Below are positions 26,645 through 34,478 of a stretch of 64,000 bases of DNA, one piece after another. The notes beneath the pieces were generated by a model. It was not told where the DNA came from. It searched no databases and saw only the letters and a list, made by a program, of their open reading frames with translations. The stretch covers positions 186,001 through 250,000 of the forward strand of contig JBQDFP010000001.1 in NCBI GenBank assembly GCA_052085365.1, in the 5' to 3' direction. Numbering within the stretch: position 1 is the first letter of the stretch; each line of letters begins with the position of its first letter. This DNA is from Canibacter sp052085365. Its GTDB lineage: Bacteria; Actinomycetota; Actinomycetes; Actinomycetales; Microbacteriaceae. The translations under genes and the position numbers were made by a program.

Positions 26645-27739
26645 TTATCGCACGAATGGGAAGTTCTCAAACGCGTGTTCGAGCTTTTTCCTTCGCGCGG
26701 CGCTGATGGTCTCAAAGGGTTCGAGGATGAGTTTGCGTCGTCCGCTGCTACCGCCGCGCTTCCAAAAACCAATAACTTTTCCGCCGGCAATAGCCGAGGA
26801 ACGAAAGACACCGTTGTTTCCGGGTACCAGCGATTCATGATGCTGTTTGGGAACAATGTACATCCGATCCGGATACCCCAGAATGACTTCATCGAACGCG
26901 GGAAGGAGCCGCGCATCACTGGCATGCTTGCTCGGTTGAGTCAGTATGTGTGTCGCCTCAGGATTCCAGTACGCCGTTTCGGCCAGTCCAAACACTTGTC
27001 CGCGTTCTAGGTCGTGCAGTTGCGGGAGCGCAGCATTCAACATTCGCAGTGGTAGCTTACTCCACCACGCCATATCGCGTATCGTTGCCGGGCCACGGCT
27101 TGAGAAGTAACGTCGCATAAGTTCTGCGGTTGCAGCGATTGTGTCACCATTAAACTTTTCAGCAAGGCTGGAACCTCTCGGTAGCCAGTGCTCAGCTAGA
27201 TGTACGTTATTGTCTTTCCCATTCCAGGTGCCATAACTTGCCACTCCCGTTGCAAGCAGATGTTTGAGAACGTGATATCCACGACCGTGCTCCGGTGAAA
27301 CTCCCTGCTCATTCCAGGACTGAAACAATGCTCTTCGACTGACCCCGTCCAGTGCGGTTTTTTCGAGGACTTTTCTCGCCGTTAAGAAATGGTGGTCTTC
27401 AAGGCCAAGTTGTGGGCTCCGCTTTCGCGCTGCGCGCACCTCAGATGCATTACACAGCTCACTTGTCCAACGTGCGTCTTCGGCAGTCTGCACGAATACA
27501 GTTCCGCGCATAGGGTAGCCGCGTACAATTTCGCCACGGTTGAACGCGTCAATCACTTCGGGTGCACCGCCCCCGGTACGCAGTGCAATTGACGCGACTG
27601 CGCCCGGGAGGTCCTGCCCTTGCATAGCTCCAAATATGTCCACCACATCACGTGGAGTCAACGGGCTGCCGGCATGAGACATTGGGCCAGTGAGTCCCTG
27701 TGAATCAATCCGGGCTTTGGCGAGCGCAGTGTTAACCAT
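26645..27739 (-). CDS. Winged helix DNA-binding domain protein (HTH_42, YcaQ/AlkZ-like)
   Basis: The 364-residue protein belongs to the HTH_42 family, which includes AlkZ and YcaQ DNA glycosylases that unhook crosslinks. The N-terminal tag GAMQGQDLPGAVASIALRTGG matches the QxQD-type catalytic region of the family. Two or three winged-helix units follow (YFSSRGPATIRDMAWWSKLP). The C-terminus holds DARLLPAFDEVILGYPDRMYIVP. TAGACT 6 nt before the ATG suggests a leaderless message. Many actinobacterial members are untested, so glycosylase activity is inference. Confidence 0.82.
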   Translation of the reverse strand: MVNTALAKARIDSQGLTGPMSHAGSPLTPRDVVDIFGAMQGQDLPGAVASIALRTGGGAPEVIDAFNRGEIVRGYPMRGTVFVQTAEDARWTSELCNASEVRAARKRSPQLGLEDHHFLTARKVLEKTALDGVSRRALFQSWNEQGVSPEHGRGYHVLKHLLATGVASYGTWNGKDNNVHLAEHWLPRGSSLAEKFNGDTIAATAELMRRYFSSRGPATIRDMAWWSKLPLRMLNAALPQLHDLERGQVFGLAETAYWNPEATHILTQPSKHASDARLLPAFDEVILGYPDRMYIVPKQHHESLVPGNNGVFRSSAIAGGKVIGFWKRGGSSGRRKLILEPFETISAARRKKLEHAFENFPFVR

Positions 27740-27745
27740 GCCCTT

Positions 27746-27751
27746 AGTCTA
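27746..27751 (-). promoter_or_regulatory. -10-like hexamer of the winged-helix gene
   Basis: TAGACT on the minus strand lies 6 nt before the ATG, with AAGGGC between. Confidence 0.45.
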
Positions 27752-27759
27752 TGAGGGCA

Positions 27760-28821
27760 TTAGCTCATTGAGACGAGGATTTTCACTTCGCTACGGCTAC
27801 TCATCAGCTTTTCAAATCCATCTTGCACAATGTCCTCAGCTGTGATTTTTGACGTGATTAACGGCGCCAGATCGACAAGCCCTTCGCTGACAAGACGAAT
27901 TGCTTCAGTGTGGTCGTTGGCGTACCCAATGCTGGAGCCGAGTACCCGGTCTTGCATGGTCAATTTGCCCACGATGTCGAGTTCATACGGTTGTGTATGG
28001 AGAGCAATGATTTCTGCACGACCTCCTGGTGCGAGTACGTCAAGGAGCTGATCCACGACGACACTCACTCCTGATGCGTCAAACACCAGGTCTGCACCCT
28101 TTCGATCTGTCTCGTGCATGACCACTTCGTACAAGTCTTCACGAGCGGGATTCACTGTGACGTCAGCAACGCCGACTGAAATCGCTTTCTCACGACGGGA
28201 GTCAGCGATCTCAGTTACAACGGTCCGTATTCCGTATGCTCGGAGCACAGCTGCTGTGAGGAGACCAATTGGGCCTGCTCCGCCAATCACTGCAGTCTGG
28301 GCGTTGTCATATCCTGCATGTCGAACGGCGTGGACTGCCACTGAAAGTGGTTCGATTAATGCCGCTTCATCAAGTGGAATGTCACCGACTGGATGCACCC
28401 AACGTTCTTCGACTACGATCCTTTCGCTGAGCCCTCCGCCTAATCCAGAGATTCCGATGAATCCCATTTTTTCGCACAGGTTATATTTCCCTATTTGGCA
28501 GGCAGCGCAAGTCCCATCGACCATGAGTGGTTCCACAGCAACTCGGTCGCCGGGTTCTACACCAGTAACGCCTTCGCCGACCTCTTCTACGGTGCCTGAA
28601 AATTCATGTCCGAGCACGACAGGTAGTGTTTCACCCGAAATGGGGTGCGCATCGGTTTCGGTCGGTGCCGGTGATATAGGGCCTTCGTGATAGAGGTGCA
28701 AGTCAGACCCGCAAATACCGTTGTACGCTGGCTTAATCTTGAGCGTTCCGGGACGAACTTCAGGTTCATCGATTTCTTCGACTCTGATGTCTTCTTTGCC
28801 GTAATACAGAACTGCTTTCAT
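27760..28821 (-). CDS. Zinc-dependent alcohol dehydrogenase, 2,3-butanediol dehydrogenase type
   Basis: This medium-chain dehydrogenase of 353 residues interconverts a secondary alcohol and ketone with NAD(H), most like (R,R)-butanediol dehydrogenase. The catalytic zinc ligands lie in GICGSDLH and GHEFSGTVEEVG. The Rossmann fingerprint is IGGAGPIGLL. The structural-zinc lobe keeps only CAACQIGKYNLC, three cysteines instead of four, as in many polyol dehydrogenases. A strong AAGGAG precedes the ATG. The 190-base upstream region contains a short GCCGAA/TTCGGC hairpin at 28888-28902 but no recognisable riboswitch. Confidence 0.88.
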   Translation of the reverse strand: MKAVLYYGKEDIRVEEIDEPEVRPGTLKIKPAYNGICGSDLHLYHEGPISPAPTETDAHPISGETLPVVLGHEFSGTVEEVGEGVTGVEPGDRVAVEPLMVDGTCAACQIGKYNLCEKMGFIGISGLGGGLSERIVVEERWVHPVGDIPLDEAALIEPLSVAVHAVRHAGYDNAQTAVIGGAGPIGLLTAAVLRAYGIRTVVTEIADSRREKAISVGVADVTVNPAREDLYEVVMHETDRKGADLVFDASGVSVVVDQLLDVLAPGGRAEIIALHTQPYELDIVGKLTMQDRVLGSSIGYANDHTEAIRLVSEGLVDLAPLITSKITAEDIVQDGFEKLMSSRSEVKILVSMS

Positions 28822-28999
28822 AAGACTCTCCTTCTTGAGTGAGTCTTCGGATCACTTTCGGATGGTGCATTGTGGCAGCCCCGACGTGCCGAAGCTTTCG
28901 GCTTGACCCTAGCGAAGTTCCCTGGGATTACACCTGAATCAGTGTAGTGCTTCCAGCGAAACCGAAGCGTAATTACTCCGGTTTTTAAGGACTTCTGCG

Positions 29000-29005
29000 T
29001 ACACT
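29000..29005 (+). promoter_or_regulatory. -10-like hexamer of the unassigned 308-aa gene
   Basis: TACACT lies 6 nt before the ATG, with no ribosome site. Confidence 0.45.
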
Positions 29006-29011
29006 GCTGAA

Positions 29012-29938
29012 ATGAGCACCCGTGACAGATTTCCAGAGGAGCCACTTCGGAGCGCCGATACGCAGCAGTCTGCGAAGAAGCCGCGTGCTTCCGGCCATGC
29101 CCTGGCAAAACGAATCGTCGGGTCCGAGATGAGTCAGTTGGGTATGAATCAGGCGGTCCGCTCAATGGTTGATGACAGCGGCGTGCCAACTCCCAAAGCT
29201 CAAGGTGTACTCCTGAAAACTTTGTCTGTCCAGCGCGGGGTGGTGCTCGCGAATCTGCGGCGACTTCGCCGTCGACACCCTCATGATTCCCCAGCACAAC
29301 TCGCCTACCGCATTGGTCTGCATTTTCGGCGCGCAGCCAGTGGATCGGGTGCGGCCGCGGGCGCGGCCTCTGTAGTTCCAGGAATCGGCACTATTGGTGG
29401 ACTCGGTCTATCTGCTGCGGCATCTATTGGGTTTCTGGAACTTTCAGCATTGTACGCACAGTCGATTGCCGAACTTCACGGACTTCCTACACATGACGAT
29501 CAACACGGCCAGGCCCTGGTTATGACGGTGTTACTGGGACGAGAAGGTCAAGATATTTTGCGCGAAGCCGGCCGTATGACTCAGGGTTCAGGAAACCTTG
29601 CTGCGACTGTACTCGCAGTCAACAGTGGTTCGGGACTATTCGACGCGCTTTTTGCCAAGCTGCGCGATTCGTTTGTGAAACGCTTCGCAGTTTCTCAGGG
29701 CGCCAGCATCATTGGACGCGCGATTCCGTTCGGTATAGGCGCAGTGATTGGTGGCGTGGGTAATCATAAGCTCGGCACGGCCGTGATCCGTTCAGCCGGG
29801 GAACTTTTTGGTGACTTTCCGCGCGGATTCTCACCAGATTTGGCTCTGCAACTTGAAATAGATGCCGCGCCGGTTCATCAAGCGCTCGAGTCAGGCCCGA
29901 TTCAATTCCCTGACCGCACGATAACTCCTACACCGTAA
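29012..29938 (+). CDS. Unassigned glycine/alanine-rich protein, possibly EcsC-like
   Basis: I cannot assign a function to this 308-residue protein. The first 110 residues are charged and basic (LRRLRRRHPHDSPAQ). Two small-residue hydrophobic stretches follow: about 112-150 (GSGAAAGAASVVPGIGTIGGLGLSAAASIGF) and about 235-255 (RAIPFGIGAVIGGVGNHKLG). The glycine-rich hairpins and the GVGNHKLG motif recall EcsC-like proteins of actinobacteria. It may be membrane-associated. Its 3' end overlaps the convergent pdxT by 11 bases. Confidence 0.6.
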   Translation: MSTRDRFPEEPLRSADTQQSAKKPRASGHALAKRIVGSEMSQLGMNQAVRSMVDDSGVPTPKAQGVLLKTLSVQRGVVLANLRRLRRRHPHDSPAQLAYRIGLHFRRAASGSGAAAGAASVVPGIGTIGGLGLSAAASIGFLELSALYAQSIAELHGLPTHDDQHGQALVMTVLLGREGQDILREAGRMTQGSGNLAATVLAVNSGSGLFDALFAKLRDSFVKRFAVSQGASIIGRAIPFGIGAVIGGVGNHKLGTAVIRSAGELFGDFPRGFSPDLALQLEIDAAPVHQALESGPIQFPDRTITPTP

Positions 29939-30623
29939 CCGGTTCTCGGCTGTGCCCGGACTGGTCCACTCTCGAATCGCGCATACGGGAGTTCTTCTGA
30001 GCCTGTTGCACCAGCGCACAGTGGAAGGTCGTATCTCCAGTGAGTTCCGGGTGAAATGATATTCCGGTGATCTGGCCCAAGCCTCCTGTGCTTGATTCAG
30101 CTGAGGTTGCCCCCAGTATTTGCGCGCCGTGTGTCACAATCGCTCGAGCGGCAGGACCGACTTCACATATTTTCGGCGCACGAATGAGGGCACCTGTGAC
30201 CGACGTAGACTGCCCGGGCGCCAGTGCTGCGATATCGAACGAAGCAACCGTAGAGGCAATTTGTGCACCAAAGGCGTTGCGTCGCACCGCAACGTCAAGC
30301 AAGCCGAGTGTTTGTTGCCCCGGTGCGGGGTCAATCACGTTCTTTGCCAGCAGTATGAGCCCTGCACATGTTCCAAGCGTGGGGGTTCCACCTCGAATTA
30401 ATTCAGCGATGGGATCTACAAGATCGAACAGGCGCAGGAGCCGATCGATCGTCGATGATTCACCTCCCGGAAGAATCAAGGCGTCGACCGAGACTCCCGC
30501 ATGATCTGTGAGATGTTCTCGTTTTCGAATGAGCTTCGGCCTGGCACCGGCTTTTCGCACCATTTCTGCGTGTTCAGCGACCCCTCCCTGAAGCGCGAGA
30601 ATACCGACAGTCACTGTTCTCAC
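29928..30623 (-). CDS. pdxT: Pyridoxal 5'-phosphate synthase glutaminase subunit
   Basis: PdxT hydrolyses glutamine and channels ammonia to PdxS. It has the triad Cys86 (GTCAGLILL), His191 and Glu193 (FHPELTGD), and the GILALQGGVAEHAE and LPGGESSTI motifs. The 231-residue length is slightly above the usual 190-200 because of a C-terminal extension (RMRDSRVDQSGHSREP). It follows pdxS by a few bases in one operon. The extension overlaps the convergent unassigned gene. Confidence 0.96.
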   Translation of the reverse strand: MRTVTVGILALQGGVAEHAEMVRKAGARPKLIRKREHLTDHAGVSVDALILPGGESSTIDRLLRLFDLVDPIAELIRGGTPTLGTCAGLILLAKNVIDPAPGQQTLGLLDVAVRRNAFGAQIASTVASFDIAALAPGQSTSVTGALIRAPKICEVGPAARAIVTHGAQILGATSAESSTGGLGQITGISFHPELTGDTTFHCALVQQAQKNSRMRDSRVDQSGHSREPVTV

Positions 30624-30629
30624 AATGAA

Positions 30630-31532
30630 CTACCAGCCACGTTCCGCCAGGCGATGTGGCGCAGGGAGATCTGAAACATTAATGCCAACCATCGCTTCAC
30701 CCAGGCCACGTGACGCATCCGCAATGACTGTTGGATCGTCGAACTGCGCTACGGCGCGAACTATCGCGGCGGCACGCTTCGCCGGTTCGCCAGATTTAAA
30801 GATACCTGACCCCACAAACACCCCATCGGCACCGAGTTGCATCATCATGGCAGCATCGGCAGGTGTGGCGACCCCGCCTGCCGTGAACATGACGACTGGA
30901 AGCTCACGACGTTCTGCGGTTTCACGCACGAGGTCGTACGGTGCCTGAAGTTCTTTTGCTGCGACGTAGAGTTCGTCGGGTGACAGCGATGACAGCCGAG
31001 CAATTTCTGCGTTAATAGTGCGTATATGCTTCGTAGCTTCTGAGACGTCGCCCGTACCAGCTTCGCCTTTGGAACGAACCATTGCGGCACCTTCAGCAGT
31101 ACGCCGAAGCGCTTCACCCAGGTTCGTTGCCCCGCACACGAAAGGGACATCAAATTGTCGTTTATCTATGTGGTTGACGTAGTCTGCCGGGCTGAGCACT
31201 TCCGATTCGTCTATGTAGTCGACACCAAGTGTCTGGAGGACTTGTGCCTCTACAAAGTGACCAATTCTCGCCTTTGCCATGACCGGCACCGAGACCGCGT
31301 CGATGATGCCATCGATAAGATCGGGGTCACTCATACGTGCAACACCACCTTGTGAACGAATGTCTGCGGGCACTCGTTCGAGTGCCATTACCGCAACAGC
31401 ACCAGCGTCTTCCGCAATGCGTGCTTGTTCTGCGGTGACAACGTCCATAATGACGCCGCCCTTGAGCATGTCTGCAAGGCCGCGCTTGACCAGGGGTGAA
31501 CCGATTCCAGCATCTGTGTTGTTTTTCGTCAT
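30630..31532 (-). CDS. pdxS: Pyridoxal 5'-phosphate synthase subunit
   Basis: PdxS condenses ribose 5-phosphate, glyceraldehyde 3-phosphate and ammonia to PLP. The 300-residue TIM barrel shows KRGLADMLKGGVIMDVV, VMALERVPADIR, ARIGHFVEAQVL and DGVFVGSGIFKS, all diagnostic. The ATG at 31532 follows GTGGAAC; the frame is open to 31574. It is divergent from the MocR-type regulator. The shared spacer contains repeats that are probably the operator. Confidence 0.97.
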   Translation of the reverse strand: MTKNNTDAGIGSPLVKRGLADMLKGGVIMDVVTAEQARIAEDAGAVAVMALERVPADIRSQGGVARMSDPDLIDGIIDAVSVPVMAKARIGHFVEAQVLQTLGVDYIDESEVLSPADYVNHIDKRQFDVPFVCGATNLGEALRRTAEGAAMVRSKGEAGTGDVSEATKHIRTINAEIARLSSLSPDELYVAAKELQAPYDLVRETAERRELPVVMFTAGGVATPADAAMMMQLGADGVFVGSGIFKSGEPAKRAAAIVRAVAQFDDPTVIADASRGLGEAMVGINVSDLPAPHRLAERGW

Positions 31533-31541
31533 AGTTCCACT

Positions 31542-31601
31542 TTGGTCAGATCTTGGACCATAGGATAGATCCAAGACTTACTATTTCCATTGGACCAAGA
31601 C
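31542..31601. promoter_or_regulatory. Repeat-rich pdxS/pdxR intergenic region, probable PdxR operator
   Basis: Between the divergent starts there are two copies of TTGGACCA (31553-31560 and 31590-31597), a related TTGGTCA at 31542, and two copies of CCAAGAC (31571-31577 and 31595-31601) 24 bases apart. MocR-family regulators of pdx genes usually bind spaced direct repeats, so these are likely sites. TATCCT on the minus strand and TACTAT on the plus strand are candidate -10 elements within or beside the repeats. Confidence 0.6.
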
Positions 31602-31625
31602 TCATTGAAGTGAGGTGTACTGCGT

Positions 31626-33059
31626 GTGGATCAGCGAACGAGGGAAGGGATCTTTGCGTTAGAGGTCAACCGTGACGGTGGCTCGACGCTAGCTCAACAG
31701 CTCGCTGAACACTTACGGCAGCTGATTGACGCTCGGCGTCTCATTCCAGGAGAAGCACTCCCCGCCACGCGCAGACTTTCGCAGATACTCGCAGTGTCTC
31801 GAGGGACAGTCGTGACTGCGTACGAACAGCTCGCTGCGGAGGGATACCTCGAGTCAAACTATGGCGGGGGCACTCGAGTCAATCCGCACCTGCCAATTGC
31901 TCCACCGGACGACACGATGCAAGGTCCCTCCCTTGCCCCTCGTTTGTCGCTCCTCCCCGAGACTCTCAGCCAGCCGCTCCCCTTAACCCCCGGCGTGTCT
32001 CTAAGTGATGTCACTGGACGAACCGCTTGGAGAAAAGCCTGGCAAAACGCCCGTCATAGAGACACCCCGTTTGGCCCAGCCGAAGGACTACCTGAACTTC
32101 GCAATGCAATCTCTGTGCATCTTTCGGCCACCCGTCACAGTCGACGTGGACCCCGTGAAATTCTTATTACCGCCGGGGCGAGAGAAGGGCTCTCACTGAC
32201 GCTCACTGCGCTTTTTTCCGGTCCTGGCCGCACTCCGGTGATCGGTGTTGAAGATCCCGGATACCCTTCACTGAGAAAAGTTGCGGCTCGCTTTGGTGCA
32301 CAGCTGGTTGGACTCCCGGTTGACGGGCACGGTCTCGTAATCGACGGTCTTCCAGATGGTCTCCTTGACGCAGTTCTGGTTACCCCGAGCCACCAATATC
32401 CGGCTGGCGGCACACTACCTCTCAACCGACGAGTCCAGCTCGTCGATTGGGCGACACGCCGCGGTGTGATCATCATTGAAGACGACTTCGATGCCGCGCT
32501 TCGGTATCGCGGGGAACCACTTCCGTTCTTGTCTGAACTTGATAATCCAGAACAGGGTGTGGTGATCACCGCGGCGTCGTTTGCGCCTCATCTGCCGGCG
32601 GCAGTGTCAATCGGGTACATTGTCGCTCCCACGAATCTTCGACGCCAACTGATCGCAACGCGCAAGGTGCTTGGCAACCCTGTGGCTCCTGCAGTGCAGT
32701 TCGTCGTGTCGGACCTTCTCGCGAACCGTGAAATAGAGCTGCTTCTTTCGCGACAACGTCAGCGCCTCACTCGCAGACACCGGCTTCTCACAGAAGTATT
32801 GGCAGAAACCGATGATGCTCGCGCTGAGCCTCGTGCGGGGGGCATAAATACTGTCTTCAGTTCCCGAACTCCTCGTGCAGGTGATGAAGCTACGGTGCTC
32901 ATGCGTAAGCACCTACTTGGCCCGGTTGCTGAGTCACAGTACTGGCGGGTGGATTCCCATGACACTGGCAGCCGGAAGTTTATGGTCGGTCTTGGCGGAG
33001 ACGATGACAGAACTTTTGAACGAGCTGTCTTTCGACTGGCGAATCTGTTCACACAATAA
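31626..33059 (+). CDS. pdxR: MocR-family regulator of PLP synthesis, without the PLP lysine
   Basis: This 477-residue fusion has a GntR-type winged helix (about 15-85, LAQQLAEHLRQLIDARRLIPGE ... SRGTVVTAYEQLAAEGYLES) and a fold-type-I aminotransferase-like domain. In MocR proteins PLP is held by a lysine in an SFSK-type motif. Here the aligned stretch is AASFAPHLPAAVSIGYIV and residue 321 is Pro. The usual DDYDxEFRY reads DDFDAALRY. The domain is otherwise complete (VEDPGYPSLRKVAARFG, VTPSHQYPAGGTLPL), so it may sense an effector without a Schiff base, or no longer sense PLP. Position opposite pdxST indicates that it controls that operon. The start is GTG. Confidence 0.88.
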   Translation: MDQRTREGIFALEVNRDGGSTLAQQLAEHLRQLIDARRLIPGEALPATRRLSQILAVSRGTVVTAYEQLAAEGYLESNYGGGTRVNPHLPIAPPDDTMQGPSLAPRLSLLPETLSQPLPLTPGVSLSDVTGRTAWRKAWQNARHRDTPFGPAEGLPELRNAISVHLSATRHSRRGPREILITAGAREGLSLTLTALFSGPGRTPVIGVEDPGYPSLRKVAARFGAQLVGLPVDGHGLVIDGLPDGLLDAVLVTPSHQYPAGGTLPLNRRVQLVDWATRRGVIIIEDDFDAALRYRGEPLPFLSELDNPEQGVVITAASFAPHLPAAVSIGYIVAPTNLRRQLIATRKVLGNPVAPAVQFVVSDLLANREIELLLSRQRQRLTRRHRLLTEVLAETDDARAEPRAGGINTVFSSRTPRAGDEATVLMRKHLLGPVAESQYWRVDSHDTGSRKFMVGLGGDDDRTFERAVFRLANLFTQ

Positions 33060-33098
33060 AAACGGTGCGAACCGCGGAAACACCACAGTTCACACCGT
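33055..33098 (-). terminator. Terminator of csbD
   Basis: ACGGTGCGAAC (33062-33072) pairs with GTTCACACCGT (33088-33098) with one mismatch. On the minus strand it is followed by TTTTTATT. It may also stop pdxR transcripts from the other side. Confidence 0.7.
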
Positions 33099-33116
33099 CA
33101 CTAATTCTTCAGGAAC

Positions 33117-33326
33117 TTACTTTTTCTTGAAAGCGTCCTTGATGCCGTCAGCCGCATCACTCAGACCGTCTTTCAGGTCTTCTACGCGTTCCTTAACTTC
33201 GCCTCTGGCCTGCTCTCCCTGACCTTCGGCTTTTTTCTGGTCATCATTCGCAAGGTCCCCATAAGCTTCTTTTGCTTTGCCGGAAACTTTGTCTTTGGCT
33301 GCGTCAAACTTTTCTTCAAATCCCAT
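33117..33326 (-). CDS. CsbD-family stress protein
   Basis: This 69-residue hydrophilic protein matches the CsbD family of general-stress proteins, whose biochemical role is unknown. It is rich in Lys, Asp and Ala, with the family pattern DAAKDKVSGKAKEAYGDL. It is predicted to be helical or disordered. AAAGGA precedes the ATG. It is a single gene with its own terminator. Confidence 0.9.
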   Translation of the reverse strand: MGFEEKFDAAKDKVSGKAKEAYGDLANDDQKKAEGQGEQARGEVKERVEDLKDGLSDAADGIKDAFKKK

Positions 33327-33486
33327 AACGAAGTCCTTTCATTGAAGACTGTGGAGACTAATGAGCCCTTGGAAGTTCGACGATAGCACCCATAAAAGCC
33401 CCAAACAACACGCAAACTCCCGGTTTGGGGGCGTACCGAGTGGTACACTCGAGCCCGTCCATCGCCCGCTGTGATCAGGATATCGG

Positions 33487-34392
33487 ATGACACTTTCTCG
33501 ACGTAGCCTCCGTAACGTCGCACTTTTTGCTCTCATGTCAACGCTGGCACTCCCCCTCGCATCATGCGCGCAAGCACCCGACCCTCAGGAGACAAAAGAG
33601 TCAATCGAAGATTTGTCGCAACAGACAGACGAACCTGAGTTGTCTGACGCCGAACAAGAATTTAGCGTCACTGAACATCCAGACCCAATCGTGGATCCAC
33701 TCGACTGCTCGACTCATTTGATCTTGACGGTTCGTGGCACAAGTGAACCCCCCAAGGGACAACTACTATCACCTGTGGCTCGACAAATTTCACAGGCGCT
33801 CCCTAAGGACTCAGCACAGGTCGTTGATCTTGATTATCCAGCGTCTGGCGATATGGAACAAAGTGGCACGAAGGGTGTTCGCATGCTCATCGATACGTTG
33901 AATGTGCAGGCAAAAGAATGTGAGCTCCAGCGTGTAATTGTGATGGGATATTCGCAGGGCGCCATGGTCGTTGGAGATGCGCTTGAGGCAGCTGACGACC
34001 GGACTATTGGTCGCGCGTCAGGGGAAGTTAACAAAGACGCCGCCGCCACTATCGAAGCAGTCCTCCTATATGCTGATCCGCGATTCCGTGGTTCTGAGGT
34101 CTACAACGCTGGCGACTTTCTCGCTGACGCGAATGGACTTCTTCCCCGCGCCGAAGGCGCGCTCGACACCTATGCTGACCGGACGCGGAGTTTCTGTGTT
34201 GCCGATGATTTTATTTGCCAGGGCGGTGAATTTGACGAAACGGGTCATGTGAAGTATTACAGCAACGGGATGCAAGACGATGGTGCTGAGTTCGTGCTTG
34301 ACCTGTTGCGAGAAAATGGGGCACTCGATGCTGACCCTTCTCGAGATAATTCACCTTCTCCGGGTGATAGCGACACTCAAAATGGCTCGTGA
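33487..34392 (+). CDS. Cutinase-family serine esterase, predicted lipoprotein
   Basis: This 301-residue secreted alpha/beta hydrolase is of the cutinase type, which cleaves esters of long-chain or polymeric lipids. It has a basic N-terminus and hydrophobic core, then a lipobox LASC with Cys27, so it is probably a lipid-anchored surface enzyme; most cutinases are soluble secreted proteins. The nucleophile is Ser156 in GYSQGAM. Asp240 or 241 and His254 (TGHVKYY) fit the triad. Cys74/Cys145 and Cys237/Cys244 match the two conserved disulphides. A linker of about 45 acidic residues follows the anchor, and the C-terminus is Ser/Asp-rich. Cutinases are best known from mycolic-acid bacteria, so the family is noteworthy here. 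Confidence 0.9.
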   Translation: MTLSRRSLRNVALFALMSTLALPLASCAQAPDPQETKESIEDLSQQTDEPELSDAEQEFSVTEHPDPIVDPLDCSTHLILTVRGTSEPPKGQLLSPVARQISQALPKDSAQVVDLDYPASGDMEQSGTKGVRMLIDTLNVQAKECELQRVIVMGYSQGAMVVGDALEAADDRTIGRASGEVNKDAAATIEAVLLYADPRFRGSEVYNAGDFLADANGLLPRAEGALDTYADRTRSFCVADDFICQGGEFDETGHVKYYSNGMQDDGAEFVLDLLRENGALDADPSRDNSPSPGDSDTQNGS

Positions 34393-34478
34393 CGATTCAC
34401 GGTCATTTGGGGTAATAGCGCTACCCTCATTGCATATCCCCCAACTCCGCTCCTCAGGTCGTCTCCGGAAGGACCCCC

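Noticed and set aside
28818..29297. A 159-codon minus-strand frame upstream of the butanediol-type dehydrogenase
   Set aside because: It overlaps the N-terminal coding part of the plus-strand 308-aa gene and has no recognisable protein features.
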